NCBI GenBank assembly: GCA_902729315.2
Contig: LR746265.1
Span: forward strand, 5,560,892-5,624,891
From: Spirodela intermedia
Taxonomy: Eukaryota > Streptophyta > Magnoliopsida > Alismatales > Araceae
Reading direction: 5' to 3'
Length of the DNA stretch: 64,000 bases
This document shows positions 52,497-64,000 of this stretch, in pieces. The position numbers and the translations under genes are program-made. The first letter of the stretch is position 1, and every line of letters begins with the position of its first letter. The notes under the pieces are model-generated. The model saw only the letters and a list, made by a program, of their open reading frames with translations, did not search any database and was not told the DNA's origin.

Positions 52497-53589
52497 GGGG
52501 GGAGGGGAGAGACCCAGATCGCTGGTATTGGCGGGCCACAGAGATAGGGTCTCTCACCCTCTCTCTCTTTCTCTATAAACCAGTCTGGATTCGCTCGCCC
52601 TTTATCTTCCAGACAGAGCTGACCATGGAGGGTTGGGGGGGGGAAGGGAGGCGGGCGGCGGAGGGACAACGGGTAAATGGATGACAGTCGGGACCCGGCC
52701 CAGCTGTCAGGTGGCAGCCACCGAGATATAAAGAGAGAGCGAGAGACGACAAGCCCTTAGTTTCCCGCCCTAACCTCTCCCTTTCTCTCGTATGCCCGAA
52801 GCAGATGGTGCCAAGAGACTGTCAAGGGAGGAGCAAAACAACAGAGCAGCGGCGGCGGCGACGAAGAGCTCCCCTCGCGCCGCCAGAGCCGCCACCTCCG
52901 CCGTGCCACCGTGCAGAGGACGGAGCCAGAGCAGCGGCGGTGGCGGGGCAGGTCGCCGGCGTTAACCGAGGACGGAGTCACCCTCGTAATCTCCCTTCAA
53001 ATACGACCCACCAGAAAGCGCTCGGAAAGCCAAGCCGTACGTGAACAGAGACTCCCTGCAGAGTAAGAAGAGCTCTCCCCTCGCGCCGCCAGAGCCGCCT
53101 CCTCTGCCACGAGGCGGCGGCTGCGGCGCCGCTGCAAACCGAGGATGGAGTCTCCTTCAAACAGGCCCAACAGAAAGCGATCGAAAAGAAGATGCAACGG
53201 TCTAATCAGTAGGGGGGAGTGACGTGTCCAAACGGCCAGCTGGACTCGAAACTGATTTATATTCACGTTGATTGATTTATTGTAACCTATACTCCAACTA
53301 TTATGCACATATTTATAATTGTTATTCGGCTTGATTTAACAGCGTGTAACGAGGGACGGCCAGCGGAGGGATCGGATGTGTACCCACGACCACGGTAGGA
53401 AAAGGGGGACGTAGAATGATGGGCCATAATTACCGTCATGGGCCACACCCTGACTTTTTTGCTGACTTTAAGGTTTGGGTAATAAGCCTATAATGGGCTT
53501 TAAGTGATTGTCACGTTTTTGGGCCCATGAGACGTTCAGAGAAAGAAAAGGAAACCATCATCCCGCTTACAGGTGGGATCCAGGTTCTC
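52497..53589. promoter_or_regulatory. Divergent upstream region, EXORDIUM-like / RAD51C
   Basis: Holds the EXORDIUM-like 5' side (52497-52800), a GC-rich imperfect tandem duplication (about 52861-53000 and 53066-53185), and a RAD51C-proximal cluster of TGGGCC/TGGGCT site II motifs at 53420, 53439, 53494 and about 53519. The open frame at 52805-53044 (+) lies in the duplicated segment and has no family features. Confidence 0.5.
52861..53185. repeat. GC-rich imperfect tandem duplication upstream of RAD51C
   Basis: The block GAAGAGCTC-CCCTCGCGCCGCCAGAGCCGCC, then a CCGAGGA-GGAGTC segment, TCAAA and a CAGAAAGCG-TCG-AAA segment, occurs at about 52862-53030 and again at 53066-53186, the second copy being shorter by internal deletion. 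Confidence 0.85.
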
Positions 53590-56500
53590 ATGGAGATATC
53601 GAATCTTCCCATCTCCCCTTCACACAGGGGGAAGTTGCTCTCGGCTGGCTACAGTACCCTCGCGTCCCTCTCCTCCATCTCCCCGAAGCAACTCGCCGAA
53701 GGTACCTCGACTTCTTACTCGCAAGTTTTTAGTATGAATCTGGCGTTGCTTGCTGTTCGATTGGACTCGGGATGTCAGTGTATGAGGTCATGTTTGTATA
53801 TTCAGTTTTACTTTCACTTCTGATCGTGAAAGACGCGAGGTACGAAGATGGATATTATCGGCACGTTGATCCCCCTCTTCTCCGGATTAAGAGGTTTCAA
53901 AATTTCGTTCATGATATCTCTTTTGTTATAACCTACACTCAGCTGAAGTTCTGGCGAAACTTCTGCCAACTTCGTATTCGTCGGACAGGCATCTTTCCAA
54001 AAGTGTATCTTTCCCCCCTCCAGGATCGTTTTCAACGTTATAAACTTTGATTATTCATCTCTTTGTTCCTGTCAGTCGTTCATTTACAACTGTGTGACTC
54101 CATGAATTTCTTTGGCCTCCGTCATTCTTTGCTGTTCATTTCATAAAGGGATAAGTAATATTACTGAGTGAAAAAGATAGTCTCAGTTACTGAGTGGTAG
54201 TTTGCTGGAGTCCACATTCAGTCTCTGTTTTTTCTTCATACAAGGTGGATGTTACTTCGGTAGTCCTTTGAGACCAAGGATGAATCGATGAGAAGAGGTG
54301 AACCTTTATCCAATCATGACTTTCATTAACTTCTTAAGGTAGTAGGTCCAATCAAGTTGCTTAGATTTTTTCTTCGCTCAAAAACAAAAAAAGGTTTCTC
54401 ATGTTTTCAAACATCAAGGGACTGTTGTCCAATCTTTGAGACTCTCATAAGGTAGTGTTTTCGGAGCAAAAATGCTCCTTTCTTTTCCTTCTTTCAGCTG
54501 CAGAAAAACGGTGGGGCAAGGAAGCATAATTTGGATTAAAGTTTTTTTCAGCAACAAGATCACATCATTTATCGTATACACGTTTTACATCTTGTTACAT
54601 GGGAATATGGATCAATGATCACATCATTGTAGTGAGAAGTATATAAAGTACCTGAGATAACTGCTTCTGTGCTCTTGTATTTTCTTCATGCCTGCGGCAA
54701 TACTAATAGAAGGTAGTAGTACGTTTGGATCTCAGCTGTGATACTGAAGCATCTGCGGCATGTGTCTTGTGTCTCATCTTTTTCCTTAGAGTTGAATATT
54801 CCACTTCAAGAGGCTAATGACATCCTGAAGGCGACATCAGAATTGAGTAGATTCGAAAGATGGGATGAGGGTATGTTTTTTCAACAGACCTGGTGCTTTT
54901 TTTCCTCTAGATTGGTTCAATATTTCTCTTTATCTCACGTAAAAATGAAATATCAATAACATCAATACTAAAAGGTCAATCAATCAGGAAAGGAACACCA
55001 TTGGTATAACATTGTGGTAATGATAGATTGAAAGTAAGATACATGTTACACGCTCTCTCCTGCAGGTCCTTCTACTGGAGCAAGTCTCTTATCTCACACT
55101 GCAGCTAGAACTGCTTGGGATATGCTAACAGATGAACAGACGACGAGACATATTACTACTTTCAGTGGGGAACTCGACGCAATCCTCGGAGGGGGGATAC
55201 ACTGTAACGAGATTACTGAAGTTGGTGAGCGGTTTCTTTTTAACTCTCTCATCTTAGCCATTCTATCTAGTAAATAATTAATAACAATGATTCCAATGAC
55301 AAACATGTCACTAGAGAGACTATAACTTGGTTAAATGCCTAATTTTATAATTTTATTACTGTAGCATTTTTAAATATTTTACAGCTTTGTTCTGTTCGTG
55401 ATGTTTAGCTCTAAGTATATGTTCGATCCACTTCATGGCCTGAAAGTGGTTAGGTTATCTAGACAACATAATAAAAATGCTATTCCTTGTAGCAACCACA
55501 CGACAGATCGTTCAGTCTTATATCTCTGTACGCTTCTTTATTTCTACGGATGCTTTGAATAATTGAGGTTTATAATGAATTTAATATTTCTTACCGCTTA
55601 AATTTTATTTTCAATTGCTTTCTGTATGGTCGAATTGGTATCCCATGGATATAATATCTACATACGAGTCATTCCACAAAAAAGGTTATATGGTTATAGA
55701 ACGATGACATTCTGCTTTTTGAATATGGGTGAAGGCACTGTAAATGTCCTGACATAATGTTATTTTACGTCCATGATGAGCCATGGTGACTCCCCTGAAT
55801 TAAACCAAAAATTAAAAAATCTATGAGGATTCTCACTAGACATGTTATTATTGTTTGATTAATATTTTCCAGGTGGAGCACCGGGCATTGGTAAAACACA
55901 GTTGGGGTATGCACCGTCACCCCAGCCATCTATTCAGTGAGTACCATCTTCATGTCACCAGCATATACCTTGGAAACATGCAGGATCCAGCTTGCTGTTA
56001 ATGTCCAAATTCCTGTAGAATATGGCGGTGTCGGTGGTAAAGCTATTTATATAGGTACAGCCTTTTTTTTTCTCATTTCCCGTGAATTACACTACTTATC
56101 TCCTTCTCCAGTGTTCATTGTTTCATCGTTCCTTGTGACAGACACAGAAGGCAGTTTTATGGTAGAACGTGCTCATCAAATTGCTGAAGCTTGCATTAGG
56201 AATACCCTTGACAGAAGTATTCTTCATAGGAAGGATTTGCATGGCATTGAAGCAAAGATGCAGCCTAACAATTTCCTGTCGAACATCTTATATTTCCGTG
56301 TTTGCAGCTGCACTGAGCAAATCGCTGTGATAAACTACTTGGACAAATTCCTGGAAGAGCACGAAAATGTAAAGCGATTATTTATTTTTCAGCGAAACTT
56401 TCACATATCTCGCTTTTAACTGGTCCTACGAGATTTTTTTTTCAGTCATACTATCGATGCCCCCTAATCTCATGATAGTAAGCTAAGGGAAACGTGGGCC

Positions 56501-58144
56501 CAAATAGTGGTTTTGCCTGAAATGCCATGACCCATTTCTTGTCTCCTTGGTACACAGGCGCACGCACACAGCTCAGATATCTACTGATAATCGAATCAAC
56601 AGAGGTTGAGTGATTCTGTCCGCTTCTTGGTGCTGACTCTAATGACTTGTTATTATAAAGGCTATTGAATCTAGATGTTATTCTAGGACCCTTGTGCACC
56701 GAGTCCCCAGCCATCTCGTTTTACACTTATTTCTGTCCATTACTGAGATTTCTACCTCAGCAGCTTTGGAGCTCCCCAAGAACCCTACCTCAAGACGTAG
56801 GGTAAAAATATTCAAACCCATGAAACAAATTCGTACTGAAGAAGTAAAACATGCCAAAAGAATTCCATTTCTGTTCTCTTTTCTTTGGCAAGAACCTATT
56901 TCTGCTCGCCTTTGCCTTCACACTCTTCTGCATTCTTCTTTTCTCGTGCAAATCTATGCCAACTGGAGGCCCACTTATTTCTTCAGCCTGATCTTGATTT
57001 TGCATCTTGTTTCGCTGTGTTTAGATAGCTTTATTTCTCACCAAGACAGCCCATACGGATCTTCCTTTATTTGAATTTCAATCAGTATGGAAGATATCTA
57101 ATCAGATTGGCCGGCCTGAGTCATGAGTTTTTTTGGAGAGAAGTTTTGTGGAATGTATCCAATCTGACTTAGGGCTGACGTGGGCTGTTACTTAATATTC
57201 TTGTTATTACTTCTGTCTGTATTCTTCTGTAGGTGAAGATCGTCGTCGTGGACAGTATAACGTTTCATTTTCGGCAAGATTTTGAGGATTTTGCCCACCG
57301 AACAAGGTTGCTCAGTGGAATATCTCTGAAGCTGATGAGACTTGCCAAAAGGTTCGGTCTGGCAGTAAGTTCACTTCTTTGCTTCATGTGAGGAATATTA
57401 ACGAGAAAATATTATTTTTATAAGCCCTGACTGTTATTAAATCGGTGTAAACGCTGGTAAAATTCTGGTTTAAGAAGGCTTCGATTGCTCATTTTGCCCA
57501 GTTCTAAAACTGGAATATCGATCGAATTGTCCTGGTTTAACTGGGCTTTGATTTATCCCATTTAAAGCTTTTAACTGGGGTCCGTTTGTGATATTTCTGC
57601 AACATATTCAGCATTTCTCTCTTGCTTAAAATCATGTTTTTCTCTCCTTCAAACTGTAAAGATGATCTACGAAGAACTATTTATTTATCTTGGCTGTTTT
57701 CACTCATTAGAGTCGATGCGTGCACCCTGTTCTTACCACAGTCCGCTTTGATCCACGCTATTGTTTGACTTGAACAGGTCGTGCTGCTAAATCAAGTGAC
57801 TACCAAATTCATCGACGGATCCTTCCAGTTGACCCTCGCCCTGGGTAACATATCAATCCGTTGACCTTCTATTATAACAGTCGACTTTCTCTCTCTCGAT
57901 TTATCCATCTATATATGTATACATCTCTCTGTGTGTGTGTGCGAGTGATTGTTTATTCTGGTGGACAGGAGACAGCTGGTCGCATGCGTGCACGAACCGA
58001 GTCGTTCTGTACTGGAACGGGAACGAACGGCGCGCGCATGTCGACAAATCTCCCTCTCTTCCCCCCGCGTCGGCTGCCTTCTGCGTGGCCAGCGAAGGTA
58101 TCCGAGACGCCCTTCCCCACTATAAGAGACCCAGAATGGCGTGA
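53590..58144 (+). CDS. RAD51C: RAD51C, RAD51 paralogue for homologous recombination
   Basis: RecA-fold ATPase acting in RAD51 paralogue complexes (with XRCC3, or RAD51B/D and XRCC2) during DNA double-strand break repair and meiosis; nuclear. Exons 53590..53701, 54790..54870, 55066..55224, 55873..55906, 55984..56054, 56142..56368, 57233..57364, 57778..57844 and 57969..58144 give 352 residues. Visible: N-terminal helix-hairpin segment ([15 protein letters not shown]), [19 protein letters not shown], Walker [10 protein letters not shown] about 119-127, [39 protein letters not shown], Walker B IVVVDS with Asp at about 235, LLNQVTTKF, and [17 protein letters not shown] with the basic C-terminal KRPRM tail. 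ATG 53590 is preferred because the in-frame ATG at 53527 overlaps a GGGCCCA promoter motif; that start would add 21 residues. The eighth intron is only 124 bp. Confidence 0.93.
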
Positions 58145-58166
58145 CTCAGGTCTCGCTACGAATAGC

Positions 58167-58227
<61 letters not shown>

Positions 58228-58891
58228 TTATTCTTCTTCTTACCGAGCTAGTTAGGTGACCTGAGATGTTTTCATGGTAGTGTTTCCTCTTCACCTACCC
58301 ACCAGGGCACGCAGGAGAGAGAAATAATAGTTTAGCGCAATGAGGAGGGAACAATTTTCTGTCTGCATATAACACGTCAATGAAGTGAAAAAGTGGCGGC
58401 ATTACAGCTGGGAATGAGCCACGTGGCGCAACAAAAAGTGAGCGAGAGGGAGAGGGGCGGACGAAGAGATCGAGAGAGTTCGGATGGAGTACGCGGCGCT
58501 GCGGATTGCTCTATGCGCAGCGGTGAGCTCCCAACTAACGAGAGGTGGCCGCCGGCGCATCTCCGAATCGGAACCAGATGGATTCGGTCCGTCAGGGACC
58601 TTATCCGGACTTGTAAGCTATCAGGGAACGCGAAATGGGGACCTGATGATGTGGTCAAGAAAACGGGAGGCGGTCATTCAATATCCTCCTTTGACGGCTG
58701 CGATTCAAAGCCCGGGCGCAATCCAACGGTCTCGGGTCCGTCTTCCCCATCGTCCTTGCCTTTGAAATGGTGACCCTCTCTCTCTCTCTTCATCGGCATC
58801 TCCCCCAAAACACTCCGTCCGTCTCAACTACCACGAGCTCCTGAGGCAGTTGGGGAGAGCGAGAGCGAGAGAACCCACGAGCTTCCTGGCC
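58145..58891. other. Spacer RAD51C to transketolase
   Basis: The RAD51C 3' UTR begins with a 56-bp (GA)n tract at 58169-58224. The remainder is moderately GC-rich and contains the transketolase promoter and 5' UTR, with another CT stretch at 58774-58789. No coding region was recognised. Confidence 0.5.
58169..58224. repeat. (GA)n microsatellite, 28 units
   Basis: Uninterrupted GA repeat starting 25 bp after the RAD51C stop codon, so probably within its 3' UTR. It is the longest dinucleotide run in the window. Confidence 0.95.
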
Positions 58892-61800
58892 ATGGCTGCC
58901 TCCTCGTCTTTCACCCTGCAGACGGTGGTCTCCCGCACCGTCGCCGTCGCCGGCGGCCATGGCTCGCCGTCCCCCTCCCCCGCAGAGCACCTTGCCATCC
59001 CCACCGGCTTCTCACTGTGCTCGCTTGCCGGCAAGGGCGTCAAGTCCTCACCCGCCGCCGCTCCATTCGCCGCTTCGTCCCCGAGGGGGAAGCGGCCGGG
59101 GTTGAGGCGGCCTGTGCTGGCGCCGGTGAGGGCGACGGCGGTCGAGACCGTGGAGAAGACGGCTACGGCGCTGGTGGATAAGTCCGTTAACACCATCCGG
59201 TTCCTCGCCATCGATGCGGTCGAGAAGGCGAACTCGGGACATCCAGGGCTCCCCATGGGGTGCGCTCCGATGGGGCATATCCTTTATGACGAGGTGATGC
59301 GTTACAACCCCAAGAATCCCTACTGGTTCAACCGCGACAGGTTCGTGCTCTCCGCCGGACACGGATGCATGCTCCAGTACGCCCTTCTCCACCTAGCCGG
59401 ATATGACAGCGTCAAGGTGAAGAAGAATTCTCTCCATTCATCCTCCCCTCGAGTTTTATCTATCCTCGTTGATTTCGTACCTGGGAACGAGCTGGACTGC
59501 ACGGCCGATCCAGAATTTTGGAGATTCGTTTTTTGTGCCATGCCGATGTCTCCTTTTAGCTCTTTGGCCGGATCTATCCGAAGTAGAAATGGTTCTTCTC
59601 ATGTTGTACACATAATCAGGAATTTTAGAATCAAACAATCGTGTTTTATGTATGCATCTGCATCGGCATCTTTAGTTGCTACTTTGAGCGTTCGCGATTT
59701 TCCCCCAACTGATCTTCAGATTCTCTCTTGAAATGAAATCTGATCTTTTAGGAAGAAGACTTGAAATCTTTCCGCCAGTGGGGAAGCAGAACTCCCGGCC
59801 ACCCCGAGAACTTCGAGACCCCTGGCGTTGAAGTCACCACTGGTTTGCCCCTGGAACCTACCTGGGGGCAGTCTCTTTCTGCAAAAGATTTCTTCATTTG
59901 GATCATTGATCCGTCTAATGATCTCCGTCTCTGCAATTCACCACAGGCCCTCTGGGACAGGGTATTGCCAACGCTGTCGGACTGGCTCTCGCCGAGAAGC
60001 ACTTGGCTGCCCGTTTCAACAAGCCCGACAGCGAGATCGTCGACCACTACACGTAAACCCTGCAACCTCCTCTCTCTCTCTCTCCCTCTCTCTCCCTCTC
60101 TATGCTATCCATACTCTCTATACTCTTTCTCTGTCTCGTATGGCTTTGTCAACAGCACCTCTAATTTGTCTGTGCCTCCATGCTTGAAGCTATGTCATTC
60201 TCGGAGATGGTTGCCAGATGGAGGGCATCTCGAACGAAGTTTGCTCCTTAGCCGGGCACTGGGGCCTCGGGAAGCTGATCGCCTTCTATGATGACAACCA
60301 CATCTCCATCGACGGGGACACAGAGATCGCTTTCACAGAGGACGTCAGCGCCCGTTTTGACGCCCTCGGCTGGCACACGATCTGGGTCAAGAACGGCAAC
60401 AATGGCTACGACGAGATCCGCGCCGCCATCGAGGAGGCCAAAGCCGTCAAGGACAAACCCACATTGATCAAGGTTCAATTTCCTTCCCAGAAAGCTTCGA
60501 TTTCCCGCTGTTCGTGTCCGATATTGATGATACTATTTGGGTATTCGTATATAGGTAACGACGACGATCGGATTTGGATCACCGAACAAGGCGAACTCAT
60601 ACGCTGTTCATGGAAGCGCACTGGGCGCCAAGGAGGTTGAAGCAACGCGGAACAACCTCGGATGGCCTTACGAACCTTTCCATGTTCCCGATGATGTGAA
60701 GAGGTACTTTCTGCTCGAGCGGTTCAACTGTAGTTTGCTTGCTAGCTGCGTCTTTTCATGGCGGCCCGATGATCTCCGCCTGCCTGTTTCCGATTGCAGT
60801 CACTGGAGCCGCCATGTCCCCAACGGCGCCGCCCTCGAAGCCGAGTGGAACGCGAAGTTCGTAGAATACGAGAGGAAGTACCAGGAGGACGCCGCCGTTC
60901 TGAAGTCGATCATCACCGGAGAATTGATCCCCGGCTGGGAGAAGGCTCTTCCGGTGAGCAAAATCAATAGACTTTTTCCGTTCAATCTCCTCCTCCCCCG
61001 CCGGTGGATTATCATCCCTCCTCTGCCGCAGACTTACACGCCGGAGAGCCCCGGCGACGCCACGAGGAATCTGTCCCAGCAGTGCCTGAACGCGCTCGCG
61101 CCGGTGGTGCCGGGTCTTATCGGTGGCAGCGCCGACCTCGCCTCCTCCAACATGACGCTGCTCAAGGCGTACGGCGACTTCCAAAAGGACACGCCGGAGG
61201 AGCGGAACGTGAGGTTCGGCGTCCGCGAGCACGGCATGGGGGCCATCTGCAACGGCATCGCCCTCCACAGCCCCGGGTTCGTCCCCTACTGCGCCACCTT
61301 CTTCGTCTTCACCGACTACATGCGAGGCGCCATGAGGATCTCCGCGCTGTCCGAGGCGGGGGTCATCTACGTGATGACCCACGACTCCATCGGTCTCGGT
61401 GAGGACGGGCCGACCCACCAGCCGATCGAGCACCTGGTGAGTTTCCGCGCCATGCCAAACATCCTCATGTTCCGCCCCGCCGACGGCAACGAGACGGCCG
61501 GCGCCTACAAGGTGGCGGTGCTCAACCGGAAGAGGCCATCGGTGCTGGCCCTCTCCCGCCAGAAGCTGGCCCAGCTGCCGGGGACCTCGATCGAGGGCGT
61601 GGAGAAGGGAGGCTACATCGTCTCCGACAATTCGACCGGCAACAAACCGGACCTGATCCTCCTGGGGACCGGCTCCGAGCTGGAGATCGCAGAGAAGGCC
61701 GCCGGCGAGCTGAGGAAGGAGGGGAAGGCCGTGCGGGTCGTCTCTCTGGTCTGCTGGGAGCTGTTCGACGAGCAGTCCGACGAGTACAAGGAGAGCGTGC

Positions 61801-61988
61801 TCCCCGCCGCCGTCACCGCGCGGGTTAGCATCGAAGCCGGATCCACGCTCGGGTGGCAGAAGTTCATCGGCAGCGGCGGCAAGGCCATCGGCATCGACCG
61901 GTTCGGCGCCAGCGCCCCCGCGGGGACGATATACAAGGAGTACGGCATCAGCGCCGAGAACATCATCGCCGCCGTCAAGTCTCTGTGA
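58892..61988 (+). CDS. TKL1: Transketolase, chloroplast
   Basis: Thiamine-diphosphate enzyme of the Calvin cycle and oxidative pentose phosphate pathway that moves two-carbon ketol units; makes erythrose 4-phosphate. Exons 58892..59416, 59752..59842, 59947..60052, 60190..60472, 60555..60703, 60800..60953 and 61032..61988 give 754 residues. The first 80 or so residues are Ser/Ala/Arg-rich (transit peptide). Then [20 protein letters not shown] with the active-site His, [38 protein letters not shown], the thiamine-diphosphate motif GDG...N at 246-277, [47 protein letters not shown] and [11 protein letters not shown]. Length fits plant transketolases. The last exon (957 bp) carries the pyrimidine and C-terminal domains uninterrupted. 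The 3' UTR holds a (CT)n tract. EPSP synthase lies downstream on the same strand. Confidence 0.97.
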
Positions 61989-62044
61989 GCTCTCGCTCCA
62001 CCGTGGCCTCGTGCCCCTGGCTTGAGATTTCGGGTTCGCTTCAG

Positions 62045-62092
<48 letters not shown>

Positions 62093-63260
62093 GAAACGGG
62101 ACGGGCGGCAGACTTCGGTGATTCACAGTCTGGGATTTTACTGCAGTAAAGGCTCTTGAGCGTCCTCCAGCTTCTCTCCACTCATCTTTCTTATTTGCCG
62201 TGGAATTGAACCCTAGTCTTCTTCCTCCACTTTAATGGAGAGGGGTTAATCGCCCCTGTACTACCCCTTTAATGCAGTCAGCTTGAAATGGGATTATTTT
62301 TGAGAAGGCCCGCCTCCTCTTGAATTCATCGTTGGTGATGCCGATCTCGGGCTACTTCTTGAAGCGAGGGTTAGAGAGAGAGATTGGGTTGTTGCGGCGC
62401 CATGGAAGATAGTTCTTCTTCCATCCGTTCAGAGGGGAGCGCGTAGGTGGTCGAGTCGGGGCCTCATCTTCAGCCTCCAGCGGCTCTTCTTTCCCCCCCT
62501 ATCTTCATCTTCTTCTTCTTCTTGTTCGTGTGGAGGAGATCTGCAGGTGGCTTCCTGCGTATTGTCGTCTTCCTCTTTTTCTCTCTCTATCTCTTCTCGA
62601 GCCTTCTGTCTGGCTGAGGGCGAAGAAGAAGCTCAGCGGCATCCTTTCGCAGGGGATCGGATGAAGCATAATTAGTATTCGCATCATTTCAGGACCTAAC
62701 CGGCAATGGCCGGAAAAAGTGGGCCCAAAGGAAAATTTTGTCCGGGGGCGCCCGTCGGCCCACGTGCAACAATGAAGGAAACTCCAGGGGTGAGCCGACC
62801 CGGCTCAACTACCCCCTCGTGGGGCCTGGAAACCAAATCCACTTCATCTGACGGCCCAGAACTAGCCACGTTGAGAGAGCCACCCAACTCTCTCTCCCCA
62901 CCAACCCAGTGCCCAAGGAGAGAGAGAGAGAAACGCGGCCCATCCGGACCGCGTGCAACGACTCCATCTGATCTAACGGTTAATACACAACCATGTGGTG
63001 GTCACCGATCTCGGACGCACCGACCTGTGAGGTTGGCTGGGCATGGGAGACAAGACCATTCTCCCTTCTGGAGCGACACGTACCCCATCGGTCTCGCCGC
63101 GCACGCGGTAGGTGGGAGGGAGTGCGTTGGTAGGTGCGACGCCGGGTACACCCCCAACGGGTCAAATCGAACGCAGGCTCTTGTTCTACCTGTTCCTCGC
63201 CATCTTCGTCATCCTCCTCTTACTCTGGTTCCCTTTCCACCGAGAGACGGAGGAGCAGGG
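61989..63260. promoter_or_regulatory. Transketolase 3' end and EPSP synthase promoter region
   Basis: (CT)n at 62048-62089 lies in the transketolase 3' UTR. GGGCCCA at 62720-62726 and GGCCCACGTG (combined site II and G-box) at 62757-62766 mark a likely promoter about 500 bp upstream of the EPSP synthase ATG. A long in-frame open stretch from 62706 joins the EPSP synthase frame but precedes the transit peptide start and contains these motifs, so it is read as non-coding. The open frame at 62505-62687 (-) has no family features. Confidence 0.5.
62048..62089. repeat. (CT)n microsatellite, 21 units
   Basis: Uninterrupted CT repeat 60 bp after the transketolase stop codon. Confidence 0.95.
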
Positions 63261-64000
63261 ATGGCGCACGCTGGCGTTGCCAAGGGCGTGGTCGGAGACC
63301 TTTTCGCCCTCTCCTCTGATCTCCCGGCGGCCACGAGGTCGGGGTCTGTGTCGGGTTCCTCTTCGACCTCCCTGTCATTCGTGTCCACCACAAAGAAGGG
63401 GACTGGCCTTGTCGCTCCCGTTGCTGGATTACGCGCAAGAGTAGTCTCTACTCTGGCTTCCGCGTCCCGTCTCAGGGTTTCGGCTTCCTCGGCCGTCGCA
63501 TCCGAGAAGCCAGCGACGGTGCCCGAGATCGTGCTGCAGCCGATTAAGGAGATCTCCGGAGTCGTCAAGCTCCCCGGTTCCAAATCGCTGTCGAATCGGA
63601 TACTGCTCCTGGCGGCACTTTCCGAGGTGATTAGTTTAAGTTTCTCGTGTTCGGATTATTCACTTTCTAGATTTATCTATTAGTGTGATATAAGTCGTAG
63701 ATAACTTTTTAAAGTTGGATTCCTTGATTTGCGTGTTAATTCACTTGAAAAAGACGTGCTGCCAGTAAATGTGCTTCTTCCGATTCTCTTTACACTCTCT
63801 CTTTCTTCTTGTTAGATTTGGGACAAGTCTACTAGTGATCAGAAGTGTACTTATTTTAGCTTTTTGAATACTTTGGGAAGAATGGTATCTCTCTCTGGAC
63901 ATGAATTAACGCCAGTCTGTCGAGTTTTTCATCAACATGTGGGATGGTCACCAGTCAGTAGAGACTGTTGGCTACATACGGAAAAAAATGTTTATATTTC
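63261..64000 (+). CDS. EPSPS: EPSP synthase (3-phosphoshikimate 1-carboxyvinyltransferase), plastid, partial
   Basis: Sixth enzyme of the shikimate pathway; joins phosphoenolpyruvate to shikimate 3-phosphate in plastids. Only exon 1 (63261..63626, 122 codons, phase 0) is present, followed by the first 374 bp of intron 1 to the window edge. Residues 1 to about 75 are Ser/Thr/Arg-rich with few acids (transit peptide). The mature N-terminus follows ([20 protein letters not shown], then [14 protein letters not shown]), the conserved PEP/S3P-binding Lys-Ser region of the family. The intron after ALSE matches the plant gene structure I know. ATG 63261 opens the transit peptide with good context (GGGATGG). 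The catalytic C-terminal half cannot be judged here. Confidence 0.95.

Noticed and set aside
60756-62126. 456-codon minus-strand open frame
   Set aside because: Antisense shadow of transketolase exons 6-7 that also translates the CT microsatellite as RE repeats.
62706-63260. In-frame upstream extension of EPSP synthase
   Set aside because: Contains promoter-type GGGCCCA and CACGTG motifs and no similarity to a leader; the transit peptide starts cleanly at 63261.

Overview
This 64 kb window is nuclear DNA from a flowering plant. Every protein gene recognised has plant-type GT-AG introns, several products carry plastid or mitochondrial targeting leaders, promoters contain TGGGCC (site II) and CACGTG motifs, and a long AT-rich gap holds a decayed Ty1-copia retrotransposon. 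Contrast between very GC-rich genes (EXORDIUM-like, transketolase, the P450, the EPSP synthase 5' end) and AT-rich spacers, plus many (GA/CT)n tracts at gene edges, suggests a monocot or an early-diverging lineage. The species cannot be fixed from the sequence alone.

Layout. 1-1385 (-): 5' part of an organelle-type UMP/CMP kinase, cut by the left edge. 3335-8386 (+): plant-specific protein with a TIGR01589-type domain, function unknown. 10077-14640 (-): Enhancer-of-polycomb-like chromatin protein. 16069-21365 (+): Hsp70-interacting protein (Hip) with TPRs and a GGMP repeat. 21366-28651: AT-rich spacer with a minus-strand copia wreck and local tandem duplications. 28652-30631 (+): aspartate carbamoyltransferase. 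30942-37996 (-): fusion of a photolyase N-terminal domain to an alpha/beta hydrolase. 38509-40163 (+): cytochrome P450, CYP706-like. 41368-49437 (+): mitochondrial Qri7/OSGEPL1-type tRNA threonylcarbamoyltransferase (GCP1). 51462-52496 (-): single-exon EXORDIUM/PHI-1 protein. 53590-58144 (+): RAD51C. 58892-61988 (+): plastid transketolase. 63261-64000 (+): first exon of EPSP synthase, cut by the right edge.

Most neighbours are functionally unrelated, as usual in plants. Two pairings are worth noting. Transketolase makes erythrose 4-phosphate for the shikimate pathway and lies 1.3 kb upstream of EPSP synthase on the same strand. The pyrimidine enzymes UMP/CMP kinase and aspartate carbamoyltransferase both occur in the window but about 27 kb apart. 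Four gene pairs are head-to-head and may share regulatory DNA.

Exon boundaries were worked out by hand from reading-frame continuity, splice dinucleotides and family conservation. Splice phase closes across every complete gene model, which is strong internal support, but no transcript data were available.
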